From NCBI GenBank assembly GCA_024305745.1, contig JAHRBS010000004.1, forward strand, positions 1,302,001 through 1,366,000: a stretch of 64,000 bases of DNA, in the 5' to 3' direction. Under the pieces are notes generated by a model. That model had not been told where the DNA came from, did not search any database, and saw nothing but the letters and a program-made list of their open reading frames with translations. The translations under genes and the position numbers were made by a program. Shown here one piece after another: positions 1 to 10,895 of the stretch (position 1 is the first letter of the stretch; each line of letters begins with the position of its first letter). The DNA comes from Polyporus tsugae (taxonomy: Eukaryota > Basidiomycota > Agaricomycetes > Polyporales > Polyporaceae).

Positions 1-504
1 CTACGACGAATCCTTGGCCCCGATGTGAACAGCGAGCAGCGTTTGGACTGTATGTGCATGTCTACTGGCATATTATGACGTACTCAAACATGGACACCAT
101 ACTCAGGTGCTAACAGCGCTTGCGTCTCAGTATCAACCCTACGATCGGGGGTTGGTCAGGCACTAACATCCATGGTACTTGTTCCCAGAACGACAATCGG
201 ATTTGTCTTCCGCCTGCGCCCGTGCATATATTCTGTGTTCATCATGGCAGTTGCGAGAATACAAGCCTGACGGCGTTTTTCCACCTCCTTGGGCACGTGG
301 GGCGTATAGAAGCTATAGGACGTGTTCGGTCGAAGGTAAACATGCTATTGGCTCGCCCCCCTGTGGCTGGGTATCTCGCTTAAATCATCTTTTTGTAAGG
401 CTCTCTACCACAATACTTTCAGTTCCCTTCTGACTCACTTATACCCCAAACCACAACTAGAGATGCGACAGCGCGCGACGAGACAGTCCAAGCATAGCCA
501 AGCA
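1..504. other. Left-edge stretch, no gene seen
   Basis: I see no exon chain with a recognisable protein here. Open frames are short and lack splice-linked continuation. It may hold the promoter or a lost first exon of the decayed surface-protein gene that follows. Confidence 0.4.
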
Positions 505-1450
505 TACGCCCTCACCCGTCGACCTCCACCCTCCTCTTCTTCAGGCTCGTCCTCTCTTTATCCGCAGCATGCCCTTTCTTGCCAGGGTCCGCGCAACTCG
601 TCAACACGACGATCGATGACACGAGCGGCGACCTGCTTACCGGGGCCACCATCCTCTACGAACCGGCCAGCTTGTGGCGGTCTGGAAACCATAGCCTCTG
701 CGCGGACTGCACAGCGCACCCGGATCCGTCCCGCGCGTACAGGGAGACGTGGCACGAGGGCGCGTCTTTGCCAGCCCAGTCCGGAGGACAGAGCCAGGTC
801 TTGACCGCAAGTATGGGGTTCACGGGTGCGTCTCCCCCTTCCCATCCTCGCTGCCGCGGAAAGTGAACTGAGCCACTGAGGACCCTCACAGGCTCGGCAG
901 TGTACGTGTGCTGCAACATCGCGCCCTTCTGGCGAACACGACGAGCGCGTACGAGTACGGCGTGCTGATGTACTCTGCTGCGTTGCTCCCGCTCACGGAG
1001 CACACCCTCACGATCCAGAGCGGGAGCGCAGGAGACGGGAACGACACGCTCGTCTTGCTCGATCGCGTCGTCTACACGTACGTCCCTCTCCCGAGTGGTC
1101 CCTGCTATCAGACTTCGCGCGCGGATGCGCGACCGCTCACACTACCTCCGCGCGCAGGCACGACTCAGAGACACGCACTGGCAACAACACCTCCCCCGCC
1201 GCCTCTTCGACGTCGATTTTCTCCGGCCCGTCAGAGACGCCCAACCAGGAACCCAACTCTTTCAGCAGCTCATCGAACAGGGTGCCAGTGGACGCGATTG
1301 CGATACCGTGCGCAGTCGGCATGGTCGCCGTGGCGGTACATAGTGGTTGGCATGTCGCGCAAGCTCTGGAAGCGCTACAAGCGTATGCGGCTCCCGCCGT
1401 GCGCGCTGTACCGCCACTGGAGCGTCGGTGGGGCGCAGGGTGCCCAACCT
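505..1450 (+). pseudogene. Decayed paralog of the one-TM surface protein at 3722-6115
   Basis: The frame around 570-825 gives a hydrophobic leader and then an ectodomain start (VNTTIDDTSGDLLTG, WHEG) that parallels the intact gene at 3722 (INITVDDTFGDPFTG, WHQS). An intron at about 826-897 leads to SAVYVCC, matching VAVYVFC in the intact copy. That frame soon hits a TGA (about 985). The homologous continuation (ANTTSAYEYGV...LLDRVVYT) lies in another frame, and about 25 residues of the intact protein are missing between the two. The leader frame has no ATG; the ATG at 463 is in another frame. After VVYT an intron at the same place as in the intact gene leads to a Ser-rich stretch and a TM-like segment, then a stop near 1450, so the long cytoplasmic tail is absent. 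Two independent lesions favour a pseudogene. An unseen upstream exon could supply a start but would not repair the internal shift. Confidence 0.62.
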
Positions 1451-3721
1451 GAGAGCGGGTGGGCTGCGGGAGGTGGAGGTGGACTCGGAGGGGACTTGGT
1501 GCCAGGCGGGGGCGAGCCTAGTCTCCGTTGCTGACCATATACGGACAATGGATGACAGTCGATCCATTTTAGTATGGGCGAGCCTGAGTGTAAGGGCCGC
1601 AGACTCCAGAGGAGGCGGCCGTGGACATGGACCGTGACACCGCAGTGAGCAGGCTTGAGCGGACATGGAGCGGCGGACGAGGTCACGGTGCGTGTTACGT
1701 TGACCCTTGTGCTGATCGCGGCGAGGCGTTTGTTACCGCCGCCATCTGGTGGTGGGTCTCCATGCTGACGGGGTGTTGTACTTTGTCGAAACTTGACAGG
1801 CACGCCGCATCGTGAGGAGGCGTCGCCGGATGGGATCGAAGACGTGTCAAGAAGCTGAGGGATCTTCGGGCTCCGACACAGGGAAGGGGAACGCGATGGA
1901 CGATCTCTGCTCACGACTCACGATGAGTGGTCATCATGCTGGCCGTTGGACCTGTCACGATCACGAACCTCCGAGTGAGGCATGCAGATGGCCCCGCCGC
2001 GCTCTCGGACTGAGCTCAAGGACACGAACGAAGGGGTGGTGTTGGGAACTCGGGTAAGTTGGTCGCATGACCTTTGTGCCGGAGTGTACGTACGTAGTCC
2101 CGCGAGTATTTAGGTGCCAACACGGAAACTATTGAACCATAAACGAATGGCATAGAGACGAACGCGATCACGTGTGCGCGTGGACCGTCGAGCTCGGCCA
2201 GCAACGTCCTTCTGGCAGGGCCGCCGCTCCTGCCCCTCGCTACACACCGAGTCGACATGTTTCCTGGCCCCATGCTACGGAGCGTATGACCGCGAAGTTC
2301 TTCCGGACACTTGATTGCGCCACACTGCTACCGTAGTGTCAGTCTCAGACTGAGTATCAGTGAGTAAGATGATGGAGTAAGTGTTCGGCGCCACCATTTG
2401 CTAGCCGGGGACCATGGATCATAAACATTTCCTTAGGTTAGCTTCATGTTGACAGGGATGATTCACCCAACTAAACCACTTTGGACCCAGCCATCTGACA
2501 GTGGGTAAGTCTGACGATCAGAACGGAACTAGCTATTGGTAGTTTTAGTATGTACGCCGCGGTCTGCTGCGGTTCGTTCACAATAAGGCCGCAGCCTGCA
2601 GGTATGCTTTAATAATAAAATTACTGTATGGTGAGGCCCCGCCTCAACTAGAGTCAGTGCTGTGAGCAGGCACAGGACGCCTCGCGCTGCCAGTAAGCGC
2701 AGAAGACACAAGTACTTACTCCGGATGTCATTTGGTAAGTAGGTTCCGAGCAGGCGGTCCTGGTACTCGTTGAGCTGAGCACAGAATTATGTATAGGCGG
2801 AAGCTTAAAGCCAAACCACCTACCAAATACGCCTGACGCAGATAGCGATACCGGGCTGTTTGCATGCAGGCGGCGGACCGACAGCGGGGAGCTCGAGGCT
2901 GGACATGTCTATCTGACAAAGCGTGAGAGGAGAAATACGGTGGTTGAACAATACGCGCATTGCGCTGTAAGAAGTCGAAGGAGGCGGCGTTGTGCGGTGG
3001 ATATATTGGTAGTCGGTGTAAGCGTTCATCCGAGCTTCTTATGTCGCACGCTGTACTATGGACGGGCGGGGATGTGTAGCTTTGCATGTGGGTGGCGAGG
3101 GCATAGCGACAGCCGGTGCGAAAAGCGGTCAGAGATACGTCGTGAGGAGGACAGAATTGACTCCGGGACTGTCTTGCGAACTGACTGGACTGTGGCCGGC
3201 TGGCCGCTGGTTGACCGTTGACCAACCGCGTTTTTCGTAGACGGTTCGTATCAGCTTGCAATTGACAGATGATTGGATGACACAGCATGTACAGGCAGAC
3301 GAAGGGAGGCTGTTGGGATTGATATTTACGCCAACAGTAGATGAAGGGTAAGTAGAGGGTGCCAGAAGCTCGAGTCCGTCATGGCCGAAGTCGTGAAGGT
3401 TGACGTTGGGCAGTGGCGCAGTTGGATACGAGGCGAGGTGGCACGTGAATGGATGCTATGGAGGGCGCTTAGAGAAGGGAAGGGGATGGGTTCTGTGGAT
3501 GATGAGAGCCATGGTTTGTGCCCTGACAGAAGTCGACGACCGATCCCCGCCGCAACAATCCTCTCATCCAGCCCATGCCTCCCTTTCCTTCTCTCCCCTC
3601 CTCGCCTCCCGCCCCCGCCCCGACACCGCCCTCCCCTGGCTCCCTCTCCCTCCTTTCCCTTCATAGACCCCCTCGGGGCTCGGCCACCGTCCCCTGACCG
3701 CCGCCCCACTAATCCCCCGCA
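1451..3721. other. 2.3 kb intergenic stretch without a recognised gene
   Basis: Open frames up to 186 codons exist on the minus strand (2728-3288) but have no recognisable domain, no splice-linked partners and unremarkable codon use. The last 200 bases are pyrimidine-rich on the plus strand (3560-3720) and are probably the promoter and 5' leader of the gene starting at 3722. Confidence 0.4.
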
Positions 3722-6115
3722 ATGCTCTTACCCTTAGACGTCCTATCCCTTCTTTTTCTTTCCCTCTCCGCATCTCACCTTGCCCCCGTTCCTCAAGCTT
3801 CCGCGGTTCTCATCAATATTACCGTAGACGATACCTTCGGAGACCCGTTTACTGGCAACCAAATAATGTACGAACCCCAAGGAGCATGGCAACTCGGTCA
3901 GTCCTGCACTACCTGCACCCCTCATCCCGACAACTCTCTGGCTTTCAATCGCACCTGGCATCAGTCGACCTTCAACGATGCTGGCCTTCCAGACGCGGAT
4001 CAGCTCCCCACCGCAACATTTTCGTTTGTCGGTGCGTTTCTCCATTCCCGTCTCTGCTCCTCCCGGTACCCACCACGACCCGACCCTTGGCTTATCGTCC
4101 CATTTTAACCCAGGTGTGGCAGTATATGTATTCTGCATTGTTACACATTCCTTCACCTCGCCCTTTGGAAACTCAGATACGAGTTTCCTCATCGACAATG
4201 CTCTCGTCGGTACATTTCAGCAACCCCCAACAGGCGACTCCACCTACTTCTACAACGTGCCGGTATATGTCAATGATTCTCTCTCTCCAGGGCAACACAC
4301 GATCACCATCGTTAATGGCGAAATAAACGGCAACAAGTCCCTCACTTTGTTTGACTACATCGTGTATACGTCAGTCCTTCCCACATGCTGTCTCTCGCCT
4401 CACCTGTCCCACTGATCCGGCACGTCCACAGACGAGTTGATAACTCAACCGCCGACGAACCCCTCCCGTCTCTCACGCCCACCAGTATCTCTACCTCCTC
4501 CCCGAGACCTCCCCCGGCCGCCATGGCTGCAGCAAGTCCCTCCAGTCTCTCGTCTTCAAGACGAACCGTTATCATTGCCGTGGTCGCATCTATAGCTGGA
4601 GTCTTGGGCCTTATCACAATCATTGCTGCTATCATATACTTCGGGCGACGGCGAGCCAAGGCGAACGCGCCCGCTGGCTCTCAAAACGGTGTTATTGCCT
4701 CGGACGCCGTCCCTATAGACCAAGAGGACCCGAGCACTAGCGGTTGGGTGGAGGGAACATGGGCAGGAGGCGATGACGCCGGGCAAACTGGGGCACGACG
4801 TACCCTTTCAAACGGGCGGAGGAAACGCGGGCCTTCAAACGCGTCTGCGTCAAACGTGTCCCTCCCCAACACGCCCTCGACGAGGAGTCTCAACAAGCCT
4901 CTCCCCCCGGTGAGCAACATCCAGACCCGTTCACCGTACTCCCGCGTGGAGCCCGTGAGCCCGTCCTCGTCGTTCGGGAACCTCGGGAGCGCGCCCCCAG
5001 ACTCGGCCACCTTCTTCACGCCCCCAGGCCCTATCCCCCCAATGCCCCCAATGCCCGCAGCACCGCCGGCGCGACCACAGCGTCCCCCCACAGAAAGCGA
5101 CACCTTCCTCGACATGGGCCAGTCGTTCATCGATACGAGCGTCTCCACTCGCCCAAGCCACCCCTTCGCGACGGCACAAGCGTACACTCCCTCATCATCC
5201 TCCATCTTCACGCGCCAGCGCTCCGACACCAACCCGTCTGTCACCATCCCGCCCCCCAGCGCGTCCTCGAGCGCGCTCGCCGCCGCGACGCGCGGGTACG
5301 CGTATGCCACCGCGGCCAGCCCCATGCGCAAGCGCTCGGACTCGGACCTTGAGCGAGAGAAGCGGCGGCAGCAACAACAACAAACCTACGCCCGCACGAA
5401 CCCCCCTTCGCGGCAGCGTTCCGGCTCGGACCTCTCCAACTCCGCCCACGCCCGCGCAGCACCCGCATCGGCAGTGGTAGGGCGGCGACGCGCAGGGTCC
5501 GACCTCGAGGTGAACTACCCTCGCGGTGGCACGGCCGTGAACCCGCTCGCGTCCACATCCATACCGACCCAGGCAGTAGTGACACGGCAGCGGTCGGGCT
5601 CTGACCTGGAGAAGGGCGACTATGCGTCGGCGCACTCGGGGATGCAGTCGCCCAACACGTTCGTATCGACGCTGCCGTCGACCGTGACGACGCCGACGAG
5701 CATGACGATGCTCATGCCGAAGGCGCAGCGAAATCCGGGCTCTCAAGGGCAGGGTAAGGGGCAGGGGCAGGCGAAGGAGACGGAGAGAGAGAGGGAGAAG
5801 GACAAGGAGAAGGCGTCGACCGCGCGCAGGAAAGTGGACCCGATCGACCCCTCGCTGCAGCCATCGCGCGATCCCCCACCGACGCAAACACATACGCAGA
5901 CGTCGTCGCGCTCCACGTCCCGTGCGCGCGAGCTCGCGACGCACGGGGACGAGCCGGAGCAGCCGCAGAGCGCGAGCTCGAGCCGGAGCGGCCGGCGGGC
6001 AGGTATCCTCATATCCGACCGCGACCGTGACCGCTTCGGCTTTTTGGACGTGCCGCGGGACGCAAGCCTGAGCCTCGACAGCAGGCCGCCGTCGTATCAC
6101 GAGGCCGATCGCTGA
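3722..6115 (+). CDS. Signal-peptide, single-TM surface protein with long Ser-rich cytoplasmic tail
   Basis: Three exons, 3722-4031, 4114-4369 and 4432-6115, join in frame to 749 codons. The N-terminus is a signal peptide (MLLPLDVLSLLFLSLSAS). The ectodomain of about 170 residues carries the pattern NITVDDT, CTTCTPHPD, TWHQST, AVYV, TSFLIDN, HTITIVNG and FDYIVYT, which I know as a common Agaricomycete domain of unknown function. A Ser/Pro-rich stalk follows, then a TM helix (VIIAVVASIAGVLGLITII), the basic stop-transfer FGRRRAK and a cytoplasmic tail of about 480 residues rich in Ser, Pro, Arg and Gln. The tail holds five Arg-rich/SDL-type repeats (see separate entry). Topology suggests a cell-surface sensor or anchor; this is inference, as no catalytic motif is visible. 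A damaged paralog lies about 2.3 kb upstream on the same strand with introns at matching places, so the pair arose by tandem duplication. Confidence 0.82.
5212..5610 (+). repeat. Five degenerate R-x-R-[SA]-[DG]-S-D-L motifs in the cytoplasmic tail
   Basis: Within the tail of the surface protein the motifs are RQRSDTNPS (about 5212), RKRSDSDLE (5329), RQRSGSDLS (5411), RRRAGSDLE (5482) and RQRSGSDLE (5586). Spacing is 24-39 codons. They look like repeated basophilic-kinase phosphosites or docking motifs; that role is inference. Confidence 0.75.
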
Positions 6116-6874
6116 GCGCGGCTCTGAGTACGGGCGGTCTCGGGGACTGCGCCCCCACCCCACCCCACCATCAACCCCGTCATGGGGCCACCGGACCCGC
6201 CTGCCCGAGGGCGCAGCGTACTGCTCACGACTCGTCACGACCCAGGAATCCGCCATTCATTCCCAGCTCTTCAATGTCTTTCCTTGCCCTCTGCGTCGCC
6301 GCTCGGGGTGGCGCGAGGGTGTGTTTTGTGCTCTGCCAGTGTTGTATCTCATTGCGCATCGCATCTAGTAGTACATATTCAGACTTAGTGCTTGTTTTGT
6401 ATCTTCTTCGGGGGACCGTCGTCGCCGTCCTCCACCGTATCATTATGCTACTTTTGTGCATTTTTGCTTCACGCCGTTCTTTGCTCGCATTATGTACCTG
6501 TAATCTTATTCACACGTCTTACTTAAGCATACGAATCGTTCATTACTTGGGGAGGAGGGAGGTCTTGGTCTCTATCTGCGCACTTTGTTGTACATGACAT
6601 CTTACTGGGCGACGTGTTGTGTGTATGCTTTATGTTTGGGCGGTGCATATCTGGACGGTTTGTTAGATACTGACGGATGAGGAAAAGTAGTAGTCGTTAA
6701 ACGGCGCAGTATGTAGTACACGGATGTCGGAATGGGTATAGTTACAGTACAAGTCATCGCGGAAATCATCAAACAGCAGATCATACGCTGGCAGCATCAC
6801 TCGTCATCGCAACCGAGAAATCCAAGTCCGTTCAGGGGGGGGGACGGGGAGGAGACTCAGGAGAGATGAGGTGG
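6116..6874. other. Convergent 3' region, no gene seen
   Basis: This lies between the stop of the plus-strand surface protein and the stop of the minus-strand small gene, so it holds both 3' ends. A short G-run is at 6836-6843. No coding exon is recognised. Confidence 0.45.
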
Positions 6875-7451
6875 CTAATGGGCACGCGCGCGCGAGGTCG
6901 ACCTTGAACGCGCCCGCTTCGACTTCGTATGCTGCCGCTGCTTTTGCGAGGGGCGGCCCCACGCGAAGTTATCGTCGTCGAGCATCTCAGCCTGTGTCCA
7001 TGCAAGGTTCTGCGGTCAGCGCCCAGTGTGGCCAGCAATGGCAACAGATGATGATGGGGGCGCGGTGTGATCGAGGAAGGGAGCAATACTCACTGGTTGA
7101 GACGAAGAAGCGTTTGACGTGGGTTCGGCGGGCAGTGTCGGCGGTGGGTACATTGAAGGCTGTTATGGGGAGAATGGAGTTGGAATGAAGGTGTGAGAAC
7201 GATGGATGGGCAAGGAGCGCGTGGACGCCGTGCAGAGGCTCACCAGAGAGATAATGTAGGACTCGCCAGACTCGAGTGAGTCGATGGAGGTCCGTCGGTC
7301 GGGACCGCTGGACCGCTGGAAACATCGTACGGATGACAAGCGGGGTTCCAAGAGACGCAGACATAAACACCGTCAGCCATCTGTTTCACCGAGGGGTGCA
7401 ATAGGATGTACGCACTCTGGAGCTCCGGGACAGGAACAGTTTCGAGAGCAT
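6875..7451 (-). CDS. Small AW-motif protein, copy A (96 aa)
   Basis: Four exons on the minus strand, 7451-7416, 7315-7244, 7159-7094 and 6991-6875, give 96 codons. Every intron starts GTGCGT or GTGAG, ends CAG, and lies in phase 0. Exon 1 encodes MLSKLFLSRSSR. Exon 2 is Ser/Arg-rich (DRRTSIDSLESGESYIISL). Exon 3 is Pro/Ser-rich. Exon 4 begins AEMLDDDNFAWGRPS and ends in a very basic Arg/Lys/Ser tail. No signal peptide or TM is seen. The acidic AEMLDDDNxAW core followed by a basic tail is shared with copies at 12511 and 22651, which is the main support for the model. The basic tail could bind nucleic acid or act as a nuclear localisation signal, but no family is recognised and function is unknown. 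A TATATAG on the minus strand at 7720-7714 lies 265 bases upstream of the ATG. Confidence 0.72.
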
Positions 7452-9257
7452 GGAGTAGATGGTGGTGGTGGTGGTGGTGGTGATGTGGTTTGGGTCGTGT
7501 GGTCGGCGATAATCTGCTGTGATCGATGTCGAAGCTGAGCTGCTGGCTGTGAAGGAGTAGGTAGGAGTACGCAGATGGTGAGGTGAGGACGGGGTAGGCT
7601 CGGAGCGTCGGGTAGGTTCCGGCGACGGTGACGGGAACTGGGTATGGTTAATGCTTGCGAATAAGGATGGTAGGCTGATGGGCAACGAGCCCATAGCAGC
7701 TCCAGCCCACAAGCTATATACCTAAGGATCCGCCACATGACGCCCGCTAAAACAGCACGAGAAGGGCTGAGAAGGGCAGCCATTGGACGCAATTGGCCAA
7801 TGGGGACATCATGCAACTTGCCCTATCAGGGGTGCACAACGACATGAGCGGTCTAGCTGCTGACGGAGACTCAACAAGCGTATACCGTGACCAGATTGCG
7901 AGCAGGGCGTCGTCCGAGTGTCGCCCATGTCAACGTAACGCGGAACAGTGAGCCGACGCCACCTCGCTACCCAGCGGCGGGGAGAGAGAGCAGGTGACCG
8001 GGTCAGCCTCTGACATACTTGGATAATCTGACAGGTTGGGACAGCTGGCAATAGTGCGGGGCAGTGACGGATGCGGGGTCGGCAAGTGGTTGATGGCGGA
8101 TAAACGGAGGGCAGCTGCGAGCGTTGTTCCGTACAGTAGGCCGAGCGAGCCAGTGAGCTATTGTGGTTTTCGCCCGCGTTTAGGTGTCCATTCCCAGCGT
8201 CTGCGTATGGCCGGATGTCCGACCAAGAGGCGCGGGGGCGGCATCCGTCCACACTCGTGATTGGCTTACTAGTGACCTGCGTACCTGACATATGTAGGCA
8301 TTGGAAAAGAAGAAGACCGGTTGGACATGTGTCAGGCTCACCGGAGGTCATGCACTGCGCCTTTGTGGCCTTCTCGTGGTGGGAAGCCTGCGAGAAGCTG
8401 GATGCTATGAGAAAACCAAGGTCAAACGCTCACTCTGGAAGCTTCGTAGCCCCTTCGTTAGCTGAAGGAGTACCGCATATGAAAAGAGTTGCACGAGGAT
8501 CGTGGCTTTCAATAGCCTGGCCATCGTTCATGCTTTCATAAATCAGAGAAGCGGGAAGAGGTTCATTATATTCACGGCACGCCAGAAGACAAATAAAAAT
8601 CGGCGGCGACAGAATGGGGTGCCCGGATGCCACGAATGCACGACGTATCCGTATGCCAGACGAAGGGGAATATTGAAGAGATGACAGGGCTGTACAGTAA
8701 CAGCGAGGGACGCACCGAGTCACGTGGGGGGTTGAAGCTGAAGGATGGGTAAGGCGACGGGTGGAAAAGCTAGCAGGCTCCGGATCTCGGCTTGTCACGA
8801 ACTATCGTGAGCTGCCCAGCCAATCTGCGAGCTGCTGCGCCCATGCATGAGGGCGTTTCGACTCCAGCTTTACCAGAGTCGATAGGCGTCCACCCCTGCC
8901 ACATTGAGATGGCGGGCTAGTGAGGTGTGCCTGATGTTGGGCGGCCTTGTGCGTTGACGGTGGTGCTATAGCGCTGGTTGGAGGCTCCAGTGAGGGCGAC
9001 ATCCAATAGAACCATGGCGCCTCTTCCTTTCCGGGCTTGCAAGGTTCGCCGTACCGCACGATGATAGGGGAGCGGCGCTGTGCGCGGGATAGTCTGAGAG
9101 GTATACGGGGCGTGAGAGTGTCAGGCGGCGTACCAAAGTCTGTGAGCGGCGACGAGCTTTGGGTACCCTCCGTGTTTTCTCCCGCCGCGATAGTCTGTCC
9201 CATTCACTGTGTGTCCCAGATGTCAGACAACAAACCTGTACAGGATTGGCGCAGCGC
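7452..9257. other. Intergenic stretch; promoter of AW copy A, otherwise no gene seen
   Basis: The first 300 bases hold the CAC repeat and a TATA-like element for the divergently placed small gene. From about 7800 to 9250 only short or unlinked open frames occur on both strands, none with a recognisable motif. Confidence 0.4.
7461..7481 (+). repeat. (GGT)n trinucleotide repeat in the 5' leader of AW-motif copy A
   Basis: Seven GGT units on the plus strand (CAC-type on the coding strand) sit just 10 bases upstream of the copy A start codon. It is a microsatellite in the likely 5' untranslated region. Confidence 0.85.
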
Positions 9258-10895
9258 TTACATTGACTCGAAGAAAGCATGCGCCTTAATTTGTGACCAG
9301 GTCGCTCGCTTAAGGGGGTCCTTCTGCAACATCTACGGTAAAGTCAGTGAATCGCCGTATAACTAAATTGTCAGGACGATCCTACCATTTTGAGCAAGCT
9401 TCTTGCATCCGCATCCTCGATGTTGTCAAGCTCCAACGGAAGCATGACCGTCCTCTGCATGACCTCGATCGTCTCCTGGGGTGGCGCAATACCAAAAGGC
9501 AACTAGAAAGCAGCGTGTTCAGGCAGTGATCGGCGCTCGAGAAGGCCGGTATACGTACTTCTCCAGACAACAGTCGGTAGAGGACGACTCCGGCGGACCA
9601 GATGTCAACCTCGTACGAGTGTCTATCGCAATAGATTTCGGGAGCGACGTAGCCGGTAGTTCCAAACCAGCCTTCGGTCTTATCCCCGAACGGCCGAGGA
9701 GCTGAAGTGTCCCGCGGACCTGCGGACCAGGGTAATTCGTGCTGTGGGCAACCAAAGTCCCTGGCAAGGCCGAAGTCGGCGAGGATGGTATGGTAGTCGT
9801 TGTCGACGAGGATGTTGGCGGGCTTGACATCCCGGTGGACTATGCGCATGACATGCAAGGACTCGAGGGCGATGACCAACTCCGCCATGAGAGAACGCGC
9901 CAGAACGACATCGCACTTCTTCATGAGGTAGGTGGTGAGGTCTCCTCTAGGTGCGTAATCCTATGTCCAAAGTCATCAGCGGAAGCGAGCATCACGGAGT
10001 GTACAATTCACCATCAAGAGGTAGAAGTGTTTTGTGTCTTCAAAGCTGCCCCTGAATTCGGTGAAAAACGGATTCCCAGACAGCCTCTTCAGCATGTGCT
10101 GCTCGGCGTAGATGGCGAGACGATCGTCCCCCTTGAAGCTCTTCTTCTTGATGGCCTTCAAGACGAGTGTCTCGCCGCTGACAGTATCTTCGACTAGTAC
10201 CACCACCCCGCCGGAGCCATGCCCAAGAAGCTTAATCTGCTTGAAGTCGTTCGCATGGAGTATTCGACCAGGTGTGGCGTGTGGCCGTGTTAGATCCGTG
10301 GAGTGGTTGTCGATATGTCGATCGTTGCGAGACGTCGCAGATAGGACAGGGGTAGAGGAGGAGCGCTGGAAAGCCTCGGAGAAGGGAAAGGTCTTCTTTT
10401 CCCTCGACCTGCCGTAAAGTGCGGTTCTGCTCTTGGCGTTCACGTTCACAGGACGGTTGGTAGCTCGAGTCGAGACAACCTCTAGGAGCGAAAGCCTAGT
10501 CGTCGTCTCATGTCTTGACCGAGGAAAGGTGTTGGCGCATTTCGTGGCCGCAGATGAACATGTCGCATCGCAAAGCTTCTCAATCTTGCAAGTAAGCTGA
10601 TAAATCTCAGTGCGGTGGCATCAATGGACAATCTCGATTCCCAACGCACGATATTTCCTTGTGAATCCAAGTCCATGGAGACGTGAACATCTTCGACTGC
10701 GACGGGGTCTTCTGGGACGAGGAAGAGGTCGAATGGCTAGGCGATTGTAAGCTCGAGATGAAGACGGTGAACCATACTTGCACCAGCTCACTGGAAGCAC
10801 GCGTATCCCAGACAGCCTGGTGACAAATTTCTGATATGGAATATAGTCAGTACACATCCAGGACGATGGAGGGGACCACTACCTGTCGAGGACAT
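9258..10895 (-). CDS. Serine/threonine protein kinase with fungal N-terminal domain (442 aa)
   Basis: Seven exons: 10895-10883, 10830-10778, 10736-10520, 10463-10012, 9960-9559, 9502-9386 and 9332-9258. All phases agree and give 442 codons. Residues 1 to about 95 form an acidic/hydrophobic N-terminal segment (PFDLFLVPEDPVAVEDVHV, then an amphipathic SLLARLRSFAMRHVHLR) that I do not recognise. A low-complexity linker follows. The kinase domain starts near residue 150: glycine loop GHGSGG, VAIK-type lysine in VLKAI, catalytic loop IVHRDVKPANIL, DFGLARDF, activation loop GTTGYVAPEI, and a C-lobe ending KDPLKRATWSQIKAHAFF. All catalytic residues are present, so it should be active. The HRDVKPAN form and the GTxGYVAPE activation loop resemble AGC/CAMK kinases; no specific ortholog is claimed. 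Start was chosen because the upstream reading frame is closed and the first intron fixes the frame. Confidence 0.85.

Noticed and set aside
5195..6256. Minus-strand open frame of 353 codons, very Arg-rich
   Set aside because: It is the antisense of the Ser-rich tail of the surface protein and has no domain; its Arg-rich composition comes from the complementary GC-rich codons.
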